Source of the DNA: Rhodobacter sp.
Lineage (GTDB): Bacteria > Pseudomonadota > Alphaproteobacteria > Rhodobacterales > Rhodobacteraceae
Direction of reading: 5' to 3'
NCBI GenBank assembly: GCA_020637515.1
Contig: JACKKG010000001.1
Span: forward strand, 3,068,501-3,132,500
DNA: 64,000 nt
Shown here: positions 36,058 through 44,759 of the stretch, in pieces
How positions within the stretch are numbered: the stretch's first letter is position 1
Layout of the letters: every line of letters begins with the position of its first letter
Translations under genes and position numbers: made by a program
The notes under the pieces: model-generated
What the model was told of the DNA's origin: nothing
The model's input: only the letters and a program-made list of their open reading frames with translations
Database searches by the model: none

Positions 36058-36540
36058 ATGCGCCTGACAACCCGCACCAATCTTGCCCTGCGCACCCTGA
36101 TGGTCTGCGCCGTCAACCCGGACCGCATCATACGCAAGAGCGATGTCGCCGGGGCCATCAACGCGTCGGAAAATCATCTGGCGCAGGTGGTCAACCAGTT
36201 GGGACAGGCGGGGTTCATCAACACCCTGCGCGGACGCCATGGCGGCTTTACCCTGGCCCGCCCGGCCGAAGAGATCAGCGTCGGCGCGGTGTTTCGCGCG
36301 TTCGAGGCCGAACTGCCGTTCATGGAGTGCATGACCAGCGAGAACACCTGCCCGCTGAAAGGCACCTGCCGCATGTCGGGCCATCTGCTGCGCGCGGTCG
36401 AGGCCTTCTATGCGTCGCTCGACCCGGTGATGCTGAACGAACTGACCGCCTGCAACGACGGACTCGAGGCGATCCTGGCGATGGACGAGGCGGCCCGGGC
36501 CTCGGCCGCGCGCCGCTGCCGCGAGCGCGAGGCCGCCTGA
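36058..36540 (+). CDS. Rrf2-family Fe-S transcription regulator (NsrR/IscR-like)
   Basis: A 160-residue protein. A winged helix (MRLTTRTNLALRTLM; NASENHLAQVVNQLGQAG; LRGRHGGFTLARP) is followed by three cysteines, Cys91, Cys98 and Cys104 (MECMTSENTCPLKGTC), which would hold an Fe-S cluster. The layout is closest to NsrR, so sensing of NO, oxygen or sulfur status is plausible. It is divergent from the SQR-like gene, and an FNR box lies in its promoter. ATG 36058 has GGAGG upstream. Confidence 0.87.
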   Translation: MRLTTRTNLALRTLMVCAVNPDRIIRKSDVAGAINASENHLAQVVNQLGQAGFINTLRGRHGGFTLARPAEEISVGAVFRAFEAELPFMECMTSENTCPLKGTCRMSGHLLRAVEAFYASLDPVMLNELTACNDGLEAILAMDEAARASAARRCREREAA

Positions 36541-36583
36541 TGGCAGCTCCCCTGACTTCTGGCCGGTCGGGCCGGAAGTCGGG

Positions 36584-37192
36584 CTAGAAATGGATCGTCA
36601 GCCGGTCTCGGGTGATCTCGATCCGCTGGAACCGTTCCAGGAACCCCATGCCCAGCAGCGAGGCGTGCAGCGCCCCCTCGTTCACCAGCGCCGGCACGTC
36701 GCGGGCCATGTGCCCCTCAAGCATCACCTGCGGCAGGCTCACCCGCGCCGTGCGCGTGACGCCGTTCGCGGTGCTGGCGACGCCGCCCCAGCGCAGGCTG
36801 CCCGCCCCATAGCCCAGCCGCGCCGCGTCTTCCTGTGTCAGCACCAGATCGGTGGCGCCGGTGTCCACGATGAAGCGCACCGGCTGGGCCCGCCCGTTCG
36901 CCCCGATGATCTGCAAATCCAGATGGAACTGCCCGTCGAACGCACGCCTGAGAACGACGGCGCTGTCGCCGTTGGCCTCGACCGCGACCATCGCGCCACG
37001 GCTGCCGGTCCACAGCTCGTAAGCGGCGGCGACGCCCGTGAACAACAGCCCCCACAGCACCAGATTGCGCAGGCTCGTGGCGATCCGACCGCGCGAGGCA
37101 ACCAGCGCATAGGACCCCACGGCGACCAGCAGGATAAGCAGATAGACCAGCCGCATCGTCTGATCGGCGGTGAGGGTCTCGGGCCAGGACAT
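36584..37192 (-). CDS. Membrane-anchored retropepsin-like aspartic protease (TIGR02281 type)
   Basis: A 202-residue protein with two N-terminal hydrophobic segments (LVYLLILLVAVGSYALVA and LVLWGLLFTGVAAAYELW) and a single retropepsin-like domain with the active-site FIVDTGATDLVLT and the later hydrophobic LLGMGFLERF. The family is widespread in alphaproteobacteria, with the catalytic domain expected outside the membrane; targets are unknown. ATG 37192 has a ribosome site, and the longer frame adds only a proline-rich stretch. Confidence 0.82.
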   Translation of the reverse strand: MSWPETLTADQTMRLVYLLILLVAVGSYALVASRGRIATSLRNLVLWGLLFTGVAAAYELWTGSRGAMVAVEANGDSAVVLRRAFDGQFHLDLQIIGANGRAQPVRFIVDTGATDLVLTQEDAARLGYGAGSLRWGGVASTANGVTRTARVSLPQVMLEGHMARDVPALVNEGALHASLLGMGFLERFQRIEITRDRLTIHF

Positions 37193-37264
37193 GGGCGCTC
37201 CTTTCCGCTCCGGATGTAGGGGGTGCGGCGGCGCCGTCAAAGGGCGCGAATGGTCACATCCCGG

Positions 37265-37876
37265 TCAGATCACCCCGGCCCCTCGGGCCCCGTTCAGCAC
37301 GAACTGGACCGACATGGCCGCCAGCAGCATCCCCAGCAGGCGGCTGACGACCATCGTGCCGGTCTCGCCCAGCGCGCGCTCCAGCGGCGTCGCCACCAGA
37401 AACAGCACGAAGACGATCGCCAGCACCCCCAGCATGACCGCGTGCATCGCCACGACGCCCTCCCAGCTTTGGGTCTGACCGACCAGCAAGATCATCGACG
37501 CCATCGCCCCGGGACCGGCGATCAGGGGCATCGCCAGCGGAAAGACCGACGGGTCGGGCACCCGCCCCGCATGCCCCGACCGGCGCTGGGTGCGGCGTTC
37601 GAACAGCATGTCCAGCGCGGTCAGGAAAAGCAGGATCCCGCCCGCGATCTGAAACGCCGGCATGGTGATGCCGACGGCGTTCAGGATCACCTCGCCCGCC
37701 AGGCCGAAAACCGTGAGCAGACCGGCCGCGATCACGCAGGCGCGCAGGCCGATGGCCCGGCGCTGGCGGGCATCCATCCCTGTCGTCAGGGCGATGAACA
37801 GCGGCGACAGGCCGATCGGGTCGATGACCACGAACATGGTGACAAAGGCGGGGGCGAGCACGGCGACATCCAGCAT
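37265..37876 (-). CDS. MarC-family integral membrane protein
   Basis: A 203-residue protein with six hydrophobic segments. FVVIDPIGLSPLFIALT and FPLAMPLIAGPGAMASMILL are hallmark MarC (UPF0056) blocks. The function of the family is unsettled; it is not required for antibiotic resistance despite the name. ATG 37876 starts the first helix directly. Confidence 0.88.
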   Translation of the reverse strand: MLDVAVLAPAFVTMFVVIDPIGLSPLFIALTTGMDARQRRAIGLRACVIAAGLLTVFGLAGEVILNAVGITMPAFQIAGGILLFLTALDMLFERRTQRRSGHAGRVPDPSVFPLAMPLIAGPGAMASMILLVGQTQSWEGVVAMHAVMLGVLAIVFVLFLVATPLERALGETGTMVVSRLLGMLLAAMSVQFVLNGARGAGVI

Positions 37877-37977
37877 GCGCCCAGCCTTCGGCCTTGCGGC
37901 GCGGCTTGTCAACGCCGGTGTGAATTGCACCCCGGGGCGCCGCGCCCTAGCCTGAACCCGCCCAGACCGGAGACCCC

Positions 37978-38841
37978 ATGCCCGCCGCCCGATTTCTTGC
38001 CTGCCTCGTGTTGCTGGGCGCGCCCGCCGGGGCCGAAACCGTCCTGGGACCGCAAGGCGTCGCGCCGCCGGGGGTGCTGGTGCCCTGTCAGGGCGCGGGT
38101 CTGACGCCGGCATTCTGGCGCTGCCTGACGGCCGCCGGAGTGCCCGACCAGGGCCTGGCCTTTGCCCGACGTCTGGCCGCCGATCCCGCCTTTGACCAGC
38201 CGGCGATCCCGATGGGATTCACCGAACTGGGCGCGGTCGATCTGGCGGATGTGCTGTTTCCCTTCATGGCAAACACCAACGACCAGCAGCTTCTGGTCAA
38301 TGGCGACCCGGCGGTGCTGCACCCGTTGGCGCTGGAACCGCCGCGCCCCGACGACCCGGTCAGCGCGGCCCTGGTGCAGGCGCACCCGCACGCCTTTCCG
38401 ACCGCCCGCGTGGGGCTGACGGCCGCGCGCCGCGACGGCACCCGCCAGCGTTTCGTGTTCCTCGATCCGCTGGCCGACGGTTGCCGCGCCTGCGAGGTGG
38501 TTGGCGCCTCGCTCTTTGCGATCGATTTCGACGCCGGACGGCAGACCGGAATCGAGGCCCTGGGCTGGGTACCCGTCACGCTGGCCGAGCCCGATCTGCG
38601 GGCCGGTCGAATCCAGTCGGGCGACATTCAGGCGTTGCAGGTGGCACTGGTCCTGCGCGGCTACCGGCCCGGTGCGCTGGACGGCGTGATGGGCGCGGCG
38701 ACGCGCGCGGCGCTGGCGGCGTTTCAGCGCGATTATTGCCTGACATCTGAAAGTCTGACAAATTTCGAGACGCTCGAAGCCCTGTCCGCGAGCGCCCCGG
38801 ACCTGTCCCCGCCCACCTGCTCCGAAGGGGTCGGTCCCTGA
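37978..38841 (+). CDS. Exported protein with C-terminal peptidoglycan-binding domain
   Basis: A 287-residue protein with a signal peptide (FLACLVLLGAPAGAETV). The central 170 residues belong to no family I recognise and hold a CRAC pair. A PG_binding_1 domain (about 220-255; IQSGDIQALQVALVLRGY, GALDGVMGAATRAALAAFQ) lies near the C-terminus. Cell-wall attachment is expected, and no catalytic motif is seen. Confidence 0.75.
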   Translation: MPAARFLACLVLLGAPAGAETVLGPQGVAPPGVLVPCQGAGLTPAFWRCLTAAGVPDQGLAFARRLAADPAFDQPAIPMGFTELGAVDLADVLFPFMANTNDQQLLVNGDPAVLHPLALEPPRPDDPVSAALVQAHPHAFPTARVGLTAARRDGTRQRFVFLDPLADGCRACEVVGASLFAIDFDAGRQTGIEALGWVPVTLAEPDLRAGRIQSGDIQALQVALVLRGYRPGALDGVMGAATRAALAAFQRDYCLTSESLTNFETLEALSASAPDLSPPTCSEGVGP

Positions 38842-38847
38842 ATGTAA

Positions 38848-38861
38848 GACTTTGTAAAGTC
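38848..38861. repeat. Short palindrome between convergent genes
   Basis: GACTTT-GT-AAAGTC lies between the convergent stops of the peptidoglycan-binding gene and the ABC-F gene. It may contribute to termination, although the loop is only two bases. Confidence 0.4.
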
Positions 38862-38878
38862 AGACTTTCAAGATGCGG

Positions 38879-40726
38879 CTATTTTTCTGCTTTTTCAAGC
38901 GCCTCGACCGAAGTCATCCAAAGGGCTTCGGCACGGTCGAGCCCGTCCATGACCTCGGCATACTTGCGGTTCCAGACCTCGAGATCGCCCTTGCGGTCGT
39001 CCTCGTAGAGGGCGGGATCGGCCAGTTTGGCGGCCAGTTTCTCGCGCATGTCCTCAAGCTTCTCGATCCGCTGCTCGCATTTGCGAACCTCGGCCTTGAG
39101 CGCCAGAACCTGCTCGCGGGTGGCCTTGGGCCGCGCCGGTCGCGCCGATCTCAGCTTGTCCTTTTCAGGGTCCGACAGCAGCATTGCGCGATAGGCGTCG
39201 AGGTCGTCGGGATAGGGCGCGACCGAGCCGTCCTTGACCAGCCACAGACGGTCGGCCACCAGCGACAGCAGATGCATGTCGTGGCTGACCAGAACCACCG
39301 CGCCCGAATAGGCGGTCAGGGCCTCGACCAGGGCCTCGCGGCTTTCGATATCCAGGTGGTTCGTCGGTTCGTCCAGGATCAGGAGATGCGGCGCGTCGAT
39401 CGTGGCCAGCAGCAGCGACAGCCGCGCCTTCTGCCCACCTGACAGCCGCGCGACCACGGTTTCGGCCTGGTCCGCCATCAGCCCGAAACCCGCCAGCCGG
39501 GCGCGCAGGCGCGGCTCGCCTTCGGTCGGGCGCAGACGGCGGATGTGCTGCACGGGGGTCTCGTCCAGGTGCAGTTCGTCCACCTGGTGCTGCGCGAAAT
39601 AGCCCACCCTCAGCTTTGACGATACGGTCATCGAGCCGCCCAGCGCGGGCAGCTTTCCGGCCAGCAGTTTGGACAGCGTGGATTTCCCCTCGCCGTTGCG
39701 GCCCAGCAGCGCGATGCGGTCGTCCTGGTCGATCCGCAGCGACAGGCGGCGCAGCACGACGTGATCGCCGTAACCGACCGCGACCCCCTCCATCGCGATG
39801 ATGGGCGGCGAGAGTTCCTCGGGCGCGGGAAAGGTGAAGACGTGTTTCGCGGCCTCGGCGGGCGCGGTGATCGGCGTCATCTTTTCCAGCATCTTGACGC
39901 GGGACTGCGCCTGCCGGGCCTTCGAGGCCTTGGCCTTGAACCGGTCCACGAAGCTTTGCAGATGCGCGCGGCGCGCGTCCTGCTTCTTGGCCTCGGCCGC
40001 CTGCACGGCGCGCTGTTCGGCGCGGGTCTTGGCAAAGGTGTCGTAGCCGCCCGAATAGAGCGTGAGCTTCTTGTCCTCGAGGTGCAGGATCGCCCCGACC
40101 GCCCGGTTCAGCAGCCCCCGGTCGTGCGAGATCACGATCACCGTATGCGGGTATTTCGCCAGGTAGCTTTCCAGCCACAGCGCCCCTTCGAGGTCCAGGT
40201 AGTTCGTCGGCTCGTCGAGCAGCAGCAGGTCGGGTTGCGCGAACAGCACGCCCGCCAGCGCCACGCGCATCCGCCAGCCGCCTGAGAAATCGGAACAGGG
40301 CTGGTGCATCTCGGCCGCGGTGAACCCCAGCCCCTTGAGGATCGTCGCCGCCCGCCCCTCGGCCGACCAGGCGTCGATGTCGGTCAGACGGGCCTGCACC
40401 TCGGCGATGCGGTGCGGATCGGTGGCGGTCGCGGCCTCGGCCATCAGGGCGGCGCGTTCGGTATCGGCGGCCATCACCGTGTCCAGGAGGCTCGTCGCCG
40501 ACGAGGGGACCTCTTGCGCGACGCCGCCGATGCGGGCCCGGCTGGGCAGCGAGATCGCGCCCCCCTCGGGCGTCAACTCGCCCCGGATCAGGCGAAACAG
40601 GGTCGTCTTGCCCGACCCGTTGCGCCCCACAAGGCCCACTTTGTGCCCCGAAGGGATGCGCGCGGACGCCCCCGCGATCAACGGGCGGCCTTCGACGGAA
40701 TAGCTGAGATCGGTGATGCTTAACAT
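38879..40726 (-). CDS. ABC-F family ATPase
   Basis: A 615-residue soluble protein with two ABC domains, without membrane segments. First domain: GRNGSGKTTLFRLI, FSGGWRMRVALAGVL, LLLLDEPTNYLDLE; second: GRNGEGKSTLSKLL, LSGGQKARLSLLLA, LLILDEPTNHLDIE. A basic linker about 70 residues long separates them, and a coiled-coil tail (EVRKCEQRIEKLEDMREKLA) closes the protein, as in Uup/YheS. These proteins act on the ribosome during translation. ATG 40726 (MLSITDLSYS) is the family start. Confidence 0.92.
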   Translation of the reverse strand: MLSITDLSYSVEGRPLIAGASARIPSGHKVGLVGRNGSGKTTLFRLIRGELTPEGGAISLPSRARIGGVAQEVPSSATSLLDTVMAADTERAALMAEAATATDPHRIAEVQARLTDIDAWSAEGRAATILKGLGFTAAEMHQPCSDFSGGWRMRVALAGVLFAQPDLLLLDEPTNYLDLEGALWLESYLAKYPHTVIVISHDRGLLNRAVGAILHLEDKKLTLYSGGYDTFAKTRAEQRAVQAAEAKKQDARRAHLQSFVDRFKAKASKARQAQSRVKMLEKMTPITAPAEAAKHVFTFPAPEELSPPIIAMEGVAVGYGDHVVLRRLSLRIDQDDRIALLGRNGEGKSTLSKLLAGKLPALGGSMTVSSKLRVGYFAQHQVDELHLDETPVQHIRRLRPTEGEPRLRARLAGFGLMADQAETVVARLSGGQKARLSLLLATIDAPHLLILDEPTNHLDIESREALVEALTAYSGAVVLVSHDMHLLSLVADRLWLVKDGSVAPYPDDLDAYRAMLLSDPEKDKLRSARPARPKATREQVLALKAEVRKCEQRIEKLEDMREKLAAKLADPALYEDDRKGDLEVWNRKYAEVMDGLDRAEALWMTSVEALEKAEK

Positions 40727-40835
40727 GCGCCGCCCGATAGCAGAGCCCGCGCGCCGGCGCCAGTGCCCGGCATCCGCCCCCTTGCCTTTCACGCGTTAAG
40801 TTGTTTTGCAGGAACGACCCGCACCCGAGGTCCCG

Positions 40836-42008
40836 ATGCCCCGCTCCGCCCCGCGCCTGTTCACCCTGGTCCTGCTGACCGGCACCTCGGTGCTGACGCT
40901 GAACATGTTCCTGCCGATGCTGCCCGCGATGACACGCGCGCTCGACACGCGCGAGTCGGTCATGGCGCTGGCGGTGTCGGGCTACATGCTAGTGTCGGCG
41001 GTGGTCCAGATCGTCATCGGTCCGGTGTCCGACCGGCTGGGTCGCCGACCCGTCGCGCTGGGGGCGATGGCGGCCTATGCGCTGGCGTCGCTGGGTTGCG
41101 TGCTGGCCACGGACATCACGCTGTTCCTGATCTGCCGCCTGGCGCAGGCGATCGTGGTGGGCGGATCGGTTCTGTCCAACGCCGTGATCCGCGACCAGTT
41201 CGGCCCGCGCGAGGCCGCAGGCAAGATGGGCACCATCGCCGCGGCGATGGCGCTGGCCCCGATGCTGGGGCCGATGCTGGGCGGCGTTCTGGGCGACGGG
41301 ATCGGCTGGCGCGCGGTTTTCGGCGTCTATACCGCGCTGGGCGCGGCGGCGCTGGCGTTGGTCTGGCTGGACATGGGCGAGACCCGCAAACCCGGCCCCG
41401 CCCGGCTGCGCGCGCAGGACTATGGCACGCTGCTGCGCTCGGCGCGGTATTGGGCCTATGCGCTGTGCGGGGCGTTCTCGGTGGGGGCGTTCTATGTGTT
41501 CATTGCCGGCGTGCCCTACGTGGCCAGCCAGTTGTGGCACCTGTCGCCGCCGCTGATCGGGCTGGGCATCGGGTCGATCACGGGGGGCTACATGCTGGGG
41601 GCCTCGATCACGGCGCGCTTTGCCCCGCGCTACGGGCTGGGGCCGCTGATCCTGCTAGGGCGCGTGACGCCGAGCCTGGCGCTGGCCGCGGGGCTGGTCG
41701 GCGCGCTGGCAGGGCTGACGCACCCGCTGGCGCTGTTCGGCGCGACGATCTTCGTGGGTTTCGGCAACGGGTTGACCATCGCCAACGTGAACGCGGGGGC
41801 AGTGTCGGTGCGCCCCGAACTGGCGGGCACGGCGGCGGGGCTGGGCGGGGCACTGTCGGTCGCGGGTGGCGCGGGCCTGACCTTTGTGACCGCGCTGGCG
41901 ATGGAATGGCGGGCCAGTCCCGGCGTTTTGCTGGCGATGATGCTGGGGGCGGTGCTGGCCTCGCTGGGCGCGGCGGTGGTCGCGCTGAGGCTGGACCGCG
42001 AGTCCTGA
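40836..42008 (+). CDS. MFS drug-resistance transporter (Bcr/CflA type)
   Basis: A 390-residue exporter with twelve hydrophobic segments. Loop motif A is GPVSDRLGRRPVALGA, and antiporter motif C-like LAPMLGPMLGGVLGD lies in helix 5. GAGG precedes ATG 40836; an upstream TTG in frame is not favoured. The substrate is unknown, and members expel antibiotics or metabolites such as cysteine-pathway compounds. Confidence 0.85.
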   Translation: MPRSAPRLFTLVLLTGTSVLTLNMFLPMLPAMTRALDTRESVMALAVSGYMLVSAVVQIVIGPVSDRLGRRPVALGAMAAYALASLGCVLATDITLFLICRLAQAIVVGGSVLSNAVIRDQFGPREAAGKMGTIAAAMALAPMLGPMLGGVLGDGIGWRAVFGVYTALGAAALALVWLDMGETRKPGPARLRAQDYGTLLRSARYWAYALCGAFSVGAFYVFIAGVPYVASQLWHLSPPLIGLGIGSITGGYMLGASITARFAPRYGLGPLILLGRVTPSLALAAGLVGALAGLTHPLALFGATIFVGFGNGLTIANVNAGAVSVRPELAGTAAGLGGALSVAGGAGLTFVTALAMEWRASPGVLLAMMLGAVLASLGAAVVALRLDRES

Positions 42009-42131
42009 CCGCGCGCGCAAACCCGGCCTCGACGCGGCTTTTCAACCCGGACGGGCCGTGCTAGACGCGCGGGGATTTCCAACCTGCGGCCCGGGCATAC
42101 GGCCCGCGCCCGCTCAGCCAGAGAGACCAAG

Positions 42132-42554
42132 ATGGCCATCGAACGCACCCTGTCGATCATCAAGCCCGACGCGACCAAGCGCAACCTGACCGGCAAGATC
42201 AACGCCAAATTCGAGGACGCGGGTCTGCGCATCGTCGCGCAAAAGCGCATCCACCTGTCGCTGGCGCAGGCCGGCAAGTTCTATGAAGTGCACAAGGACC
42301 GCCCCTTCTATGGCGAGCTGTGCGAGTTCATGGCGTCCGAGCCGGTGGTCGTGCAGGTGCTGGAAGGCGAAGGCGCCATCGCGAAGAACCGCGAAGTGAT
42401 GGGCGCCACCAACCCGGCCAACGCGGCCGAGGGCACCATCCGCAAGGAATTCGCGCTGTCGGTTGGCGAGAACTCGGTCCACGGGTCGGATGCGCCGGAA
42501 ACCGCCGCGGTCGAGATCGCCTATTTCTTTTCGGGGCTGGAACTGGTCGGCTGA
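42132..42554 (+). CDS. ndk: Nucleoside diphosphate kinase Ndk
   Basis: A 140-residue enzyme that transfers the terminal phosphate between nucleoside triphosphates and diphosphates. The N-terminal IERTLSIIKPDATKRN and the active-site NSVHGSDAPE (catalytic His near 117) are exact family blocks. A strong terminator follows 26 bases after its stop. Confidence 0.97.
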   Translation: MAIERTLSIIKPDATKRNLTGKINAKFEDAGLRIVAQKRIHLSLAQAGKFYEVHKDRPFYGELCEFMASEPVVVQVLEGEGAIAKNREVMGATNPANAAEGTIRKEFALSVGENSVHGSDAPETAAVEIAYFFSGLELVG

Positions 42555-42580
42555 CCGTTCCCGCGATCGAATGCGGACAA

Positions 42581-42605
42581 GGGCGGGGTTCACCCCGCCC
42601 TTTTT
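42581..42605 (+). terminator. Intrinsic terminator of ndk
   Basis: GGGCGGGG-TTCA-CCCCGCCC is followed by TTTTT. The stem is perfect over 8 pairs. It overlaps the last codons and stop of the convergent GntR gene, which therefore ends inside the hairpin. Confidence 0.92.
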
Positions 42606-43258
42606 CCTTGGGCCGGTTCGGGGCTGAGGCGGGCAAAGCTTTCCTCGCCTTGCATCACGAACCAGAGCATCCTCTCGCTGGCTGCCAGGGCGTCGTGGCG
42701 GCGGAACGCGTCCAGCAGGTCGCGTTGCCCGTCAACGATGATGCGATGCGCCAGCGGGTCGCGCATCGTCGCAAAGCGCACGGACTGAACCTGCGCCATG
42801 TAGCGCAGGATCGTTTGGCGCAGTTCGGCATTCGGCACGGCGCCCAGCCAGGTGTTCCGGAACACCTCGGACGCGCGGTAGAATTCCGTCACGTCATCGC
42901 TGACCAGCGTTTCGGCGGCATCGGCCACGGCCTGCTCCATCACCGCGATGGCGGCGGCGTCGCAGACCTGGGCCGCGCTGGCGGCGGCGTAGGGTTCCAG
43001 CAGGCGGCGCAGCACGAAAACCTCGCGGATGCGCTCGGGCTCCATATTGGGCAAGGTGAACCCGCGCGAGGTGCCCTCGAGATACCCCTCGGACGCCAGT
43101 TGCATCAACGCCTCGCGCACCGGCATCCGTGAAACGCCCCGCTCGGCGGCGATGGCGGTATCGACCAGCCGGTCGTCGCGCCGAAGCTCGCCGCGTTGGA
43201 TACGGGCGCGGATTTCCTCGTAGATCCGGATGCGGTGGTTCTGTCTGGGTGCGCTCAT
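42590..43258 (-). CDS. GntR-family regulator (FadR/FCD subfamily)
   Basis: A 222-residue protein. The N-terminal winged helix (RIYEEIRARIQRGELRRDDR; GVSRMPVREALMQLASEGYL) is followed by an all-helical FCD ligand domain with the expected His/Asp metal positions. It is divergent from the catabolic operon starting at 43472 and probably represses it until a pathway carboxylic or amino acid binds. The last residues are encoded within the ndk terminator. ATG 43258 fits the family start. Confidence 0.87.
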   Translation of the reverse strand: MSAPRQNHRIRIYEEIRARIQRGELRRDDRLVDTAIAAERGVSRMPVREALMQLASEGYLEGTSRGFTLPNMEPERIREVFVLRRLLEPYAAASAAQVCDAAAIAVMEQAVADAAETLVSDDVTEFYRASEVFRNTWLGAVPNAELRQTILRYMAQVQSVRFATMRDPLAHRIIVDGQRDLLDAFRRHDALAASERMLWFVMQGEESFARLSPEPAQGKRAG

Positions 43259-43322
43259 CGGGTCCTGCCTGTGCCCCGACCGTAACAGGAAACAGGCCGG
43301 GGAAAAGATGGAATCGCGCCGT

Positions 43323-43432
43323 AACTGTATACTGTTTCCGATGGAAATTTTGGCCATTTCTTTGCCATTCGCAGGAAACCAATGATTTCAGCGCGCCGAA
43401 CGCGAAATATTTCTTGCTTAAAATATACAGTT
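43323..43432. promoter_or_regulatory. Inverted pair of candidate GntR operators
   Basis: AACTGTATA (43323-43331) and its exact complement TATACAGTT (43424-43432) face each other across the divergent promoter. Each sits in an AT-rich context with the TGTATAC/T core typical of FCD-type GntR sites. One is 65 bases from the GntR start, the other 40 bases from the operon start. Confidence 0.6.
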
Positions 43433-43471
43433 TGCCATGCTGAACGGGTTCGCGACTCACAGGATGCCACC

Positions 43472-43915
43472 ATGAGCCTGCCCGACGACACCGCCCACCA
43501 CACCGCCATCCGCGTGGCCGTCCCGGCCCGCTTCGCCTTTGAGCGACTGTCGGATGCGCGCTTTGTCGGCGGCTGGTCGCTGGGGTCCATGGCGCTCGAA
43601 CCCGCGGGCGACGGCATGTTTCGGGGTCGATCGCTGTTCGACGGCTCCGATGCCTTTGTCGAGATCCGGCCCGACCCGGCGCATGGTCTGATCGACTTTG
43701 CGGTCGGCAGCCGCGAGACCCGCGTGCCCCGCATCTGGATCCGCGTCGCACCCGGCGGCCCACTGGGCTTTGCCGAGGACAGTTGCGTGGTCGGCATGGG
43801 CGCGCTGCGCGCCGCGACCACCCCGGACGCGGCGTGGGCCCGCACCCGGACCACGCATGAAACCGAGATTCTGCTCATCAAGGCGCAACTCGAAACGCAA
43901 TGGGCCGCGCGATGA
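43472..43915 (+). CDS. SRPBCC-like protein, first gene of the catabolic operon
   Basis: A 147-residue protein with an SRPBCC/START-like pattern (IRVAVPARFAFERLSDARFVG at the N-terminus, DGSDAFVEIRPDPAHGLIDFAV, and a long C-terminal helix ETEILLIKAQLETQ). It could bind the aromatic pathway compound, which is an inference. AGGA lies 7 bases before the ATG. Its stop overlaps the next start (ATGA). Confidence 0.65.
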   Translation: MSLPDDTAHHTAIRVAVPARFAFERLSDARFVGGWSLGSMALEPAGDGMFRGRSLFDGSDAFVEIRPDPAHGLIDFAVGSRETRVPRIWIRVAPGGPLGFAEDSCVVGMGALRAATTPDAAWARTRTTHETEILLIKAQLETQWAAR

Positions 43916-44709
43916 TCGCGCCGGCGCGACAGGCGCGTGACCTGCGGCTGGCCGCGCGCGACGGGCGGCTGTCGGGCCCGACCGGCGCCCTTGCGCCGGG
44001 CTTGCTGCAAGCCAACCTGGCAATCCTGCCGGCATCCCTGGCCGATGCGTTCGAGGCGTTCTCCCACGCCAATCCCGCCGCCCTGCCGCTGCTGGCCCGG
44101 GGACGGCCGGGCGACCCCGCCCTGCCCGCCCTGGGCGCCGATATCGACCTGCGCACCGATTTGCCGCGCTACCGCGTGTTCCGCCACGGCCACCCGGTCG
44201 CGGACCCCACCGACATCGCCGCGCTCTGGCGCGACGACCTGGTGCCCTTTGCCATCGGCTGTTCCCTGACGTTCGAGGCCGACCTGGTCGCGCAGGGCGT
44301 CGCGCTGCGCTGTCACGCGCCCGGCGTGACCTGCTCGGCCTTTGACAGCGACGTGCCGATGGTGCCGGTGGGACCGTTCGGCGGCGCGCTGGTGGTGTCG
44401 ATGCGCGCGATCCGCGCCGATCAGGCCGACCGCGCCGCGGCGCTGACCCGCGCCTTTCCGCAGGCCCATGGCGGGCCGGTGCACCAGGGCGACCCGGCGG
44501 CGATCGGCGTGGACCTGGCCCGCCCGATCGACGGCATCGGCCTGACCGACATCCGCCCGGGCGAGGTGCCGATGTTCTGGCCCTGCGGCGTGTCGATGGA
44601 ACGCGCCATTGCCCGCGCGGCGCCCGATCTGGCGTTCACCCATGCCCCCGGGCACATGCTGATTACCGATCTCGCGGCCCGACACGCGGGCCTCGAACCC
44701 GCCCGGTGA
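43912..44709 (+). CDS. DUF1445 family putative hydro-lyase
   Basis: A 265-residue protein of the DUF1445/YcsI (D-glutamate cyclase-like) family, recognised by GLLQANLAILPA, FRHGHPVADPTDI, FAIGCSLTFEADL and MFWPCGVSMERAI, and by HAPGHMLITD near the end. Members are described as putative hydro-lyases acting on amino- or hydroxy-acids; no reaction is certain here. Translation is coupled to the SRPBCC gene by ATGA. Confidence 0.85.
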   Translation: MIAPARQARDLRLAARDGRLSGPTGALAPGLLQANLAILPASLADAFEAFSHANPAALPLLARGRPGDPALPALGADIDLRTDLPRYRVFRHGHPVADPTDIAALWRDDLVPFAIGCSLTFEADLVAQGVALRCHAPGVTCSAFDSDVPMVPVGPFGGALVVSMRAIRADQADRAAALTRAFPQAHGGPVHQGDPAAIGVDLARPIDGIGLTDIRPGEVPMFWPCGVSMERAIARAAPDLAFTHAPGHMLITDLAARHAGLEPAR

Positions 44710-44759
44710 CAGGAAACACCCGTCCCGGCCCCACCGACATCACACAGGGAGACGACGAC

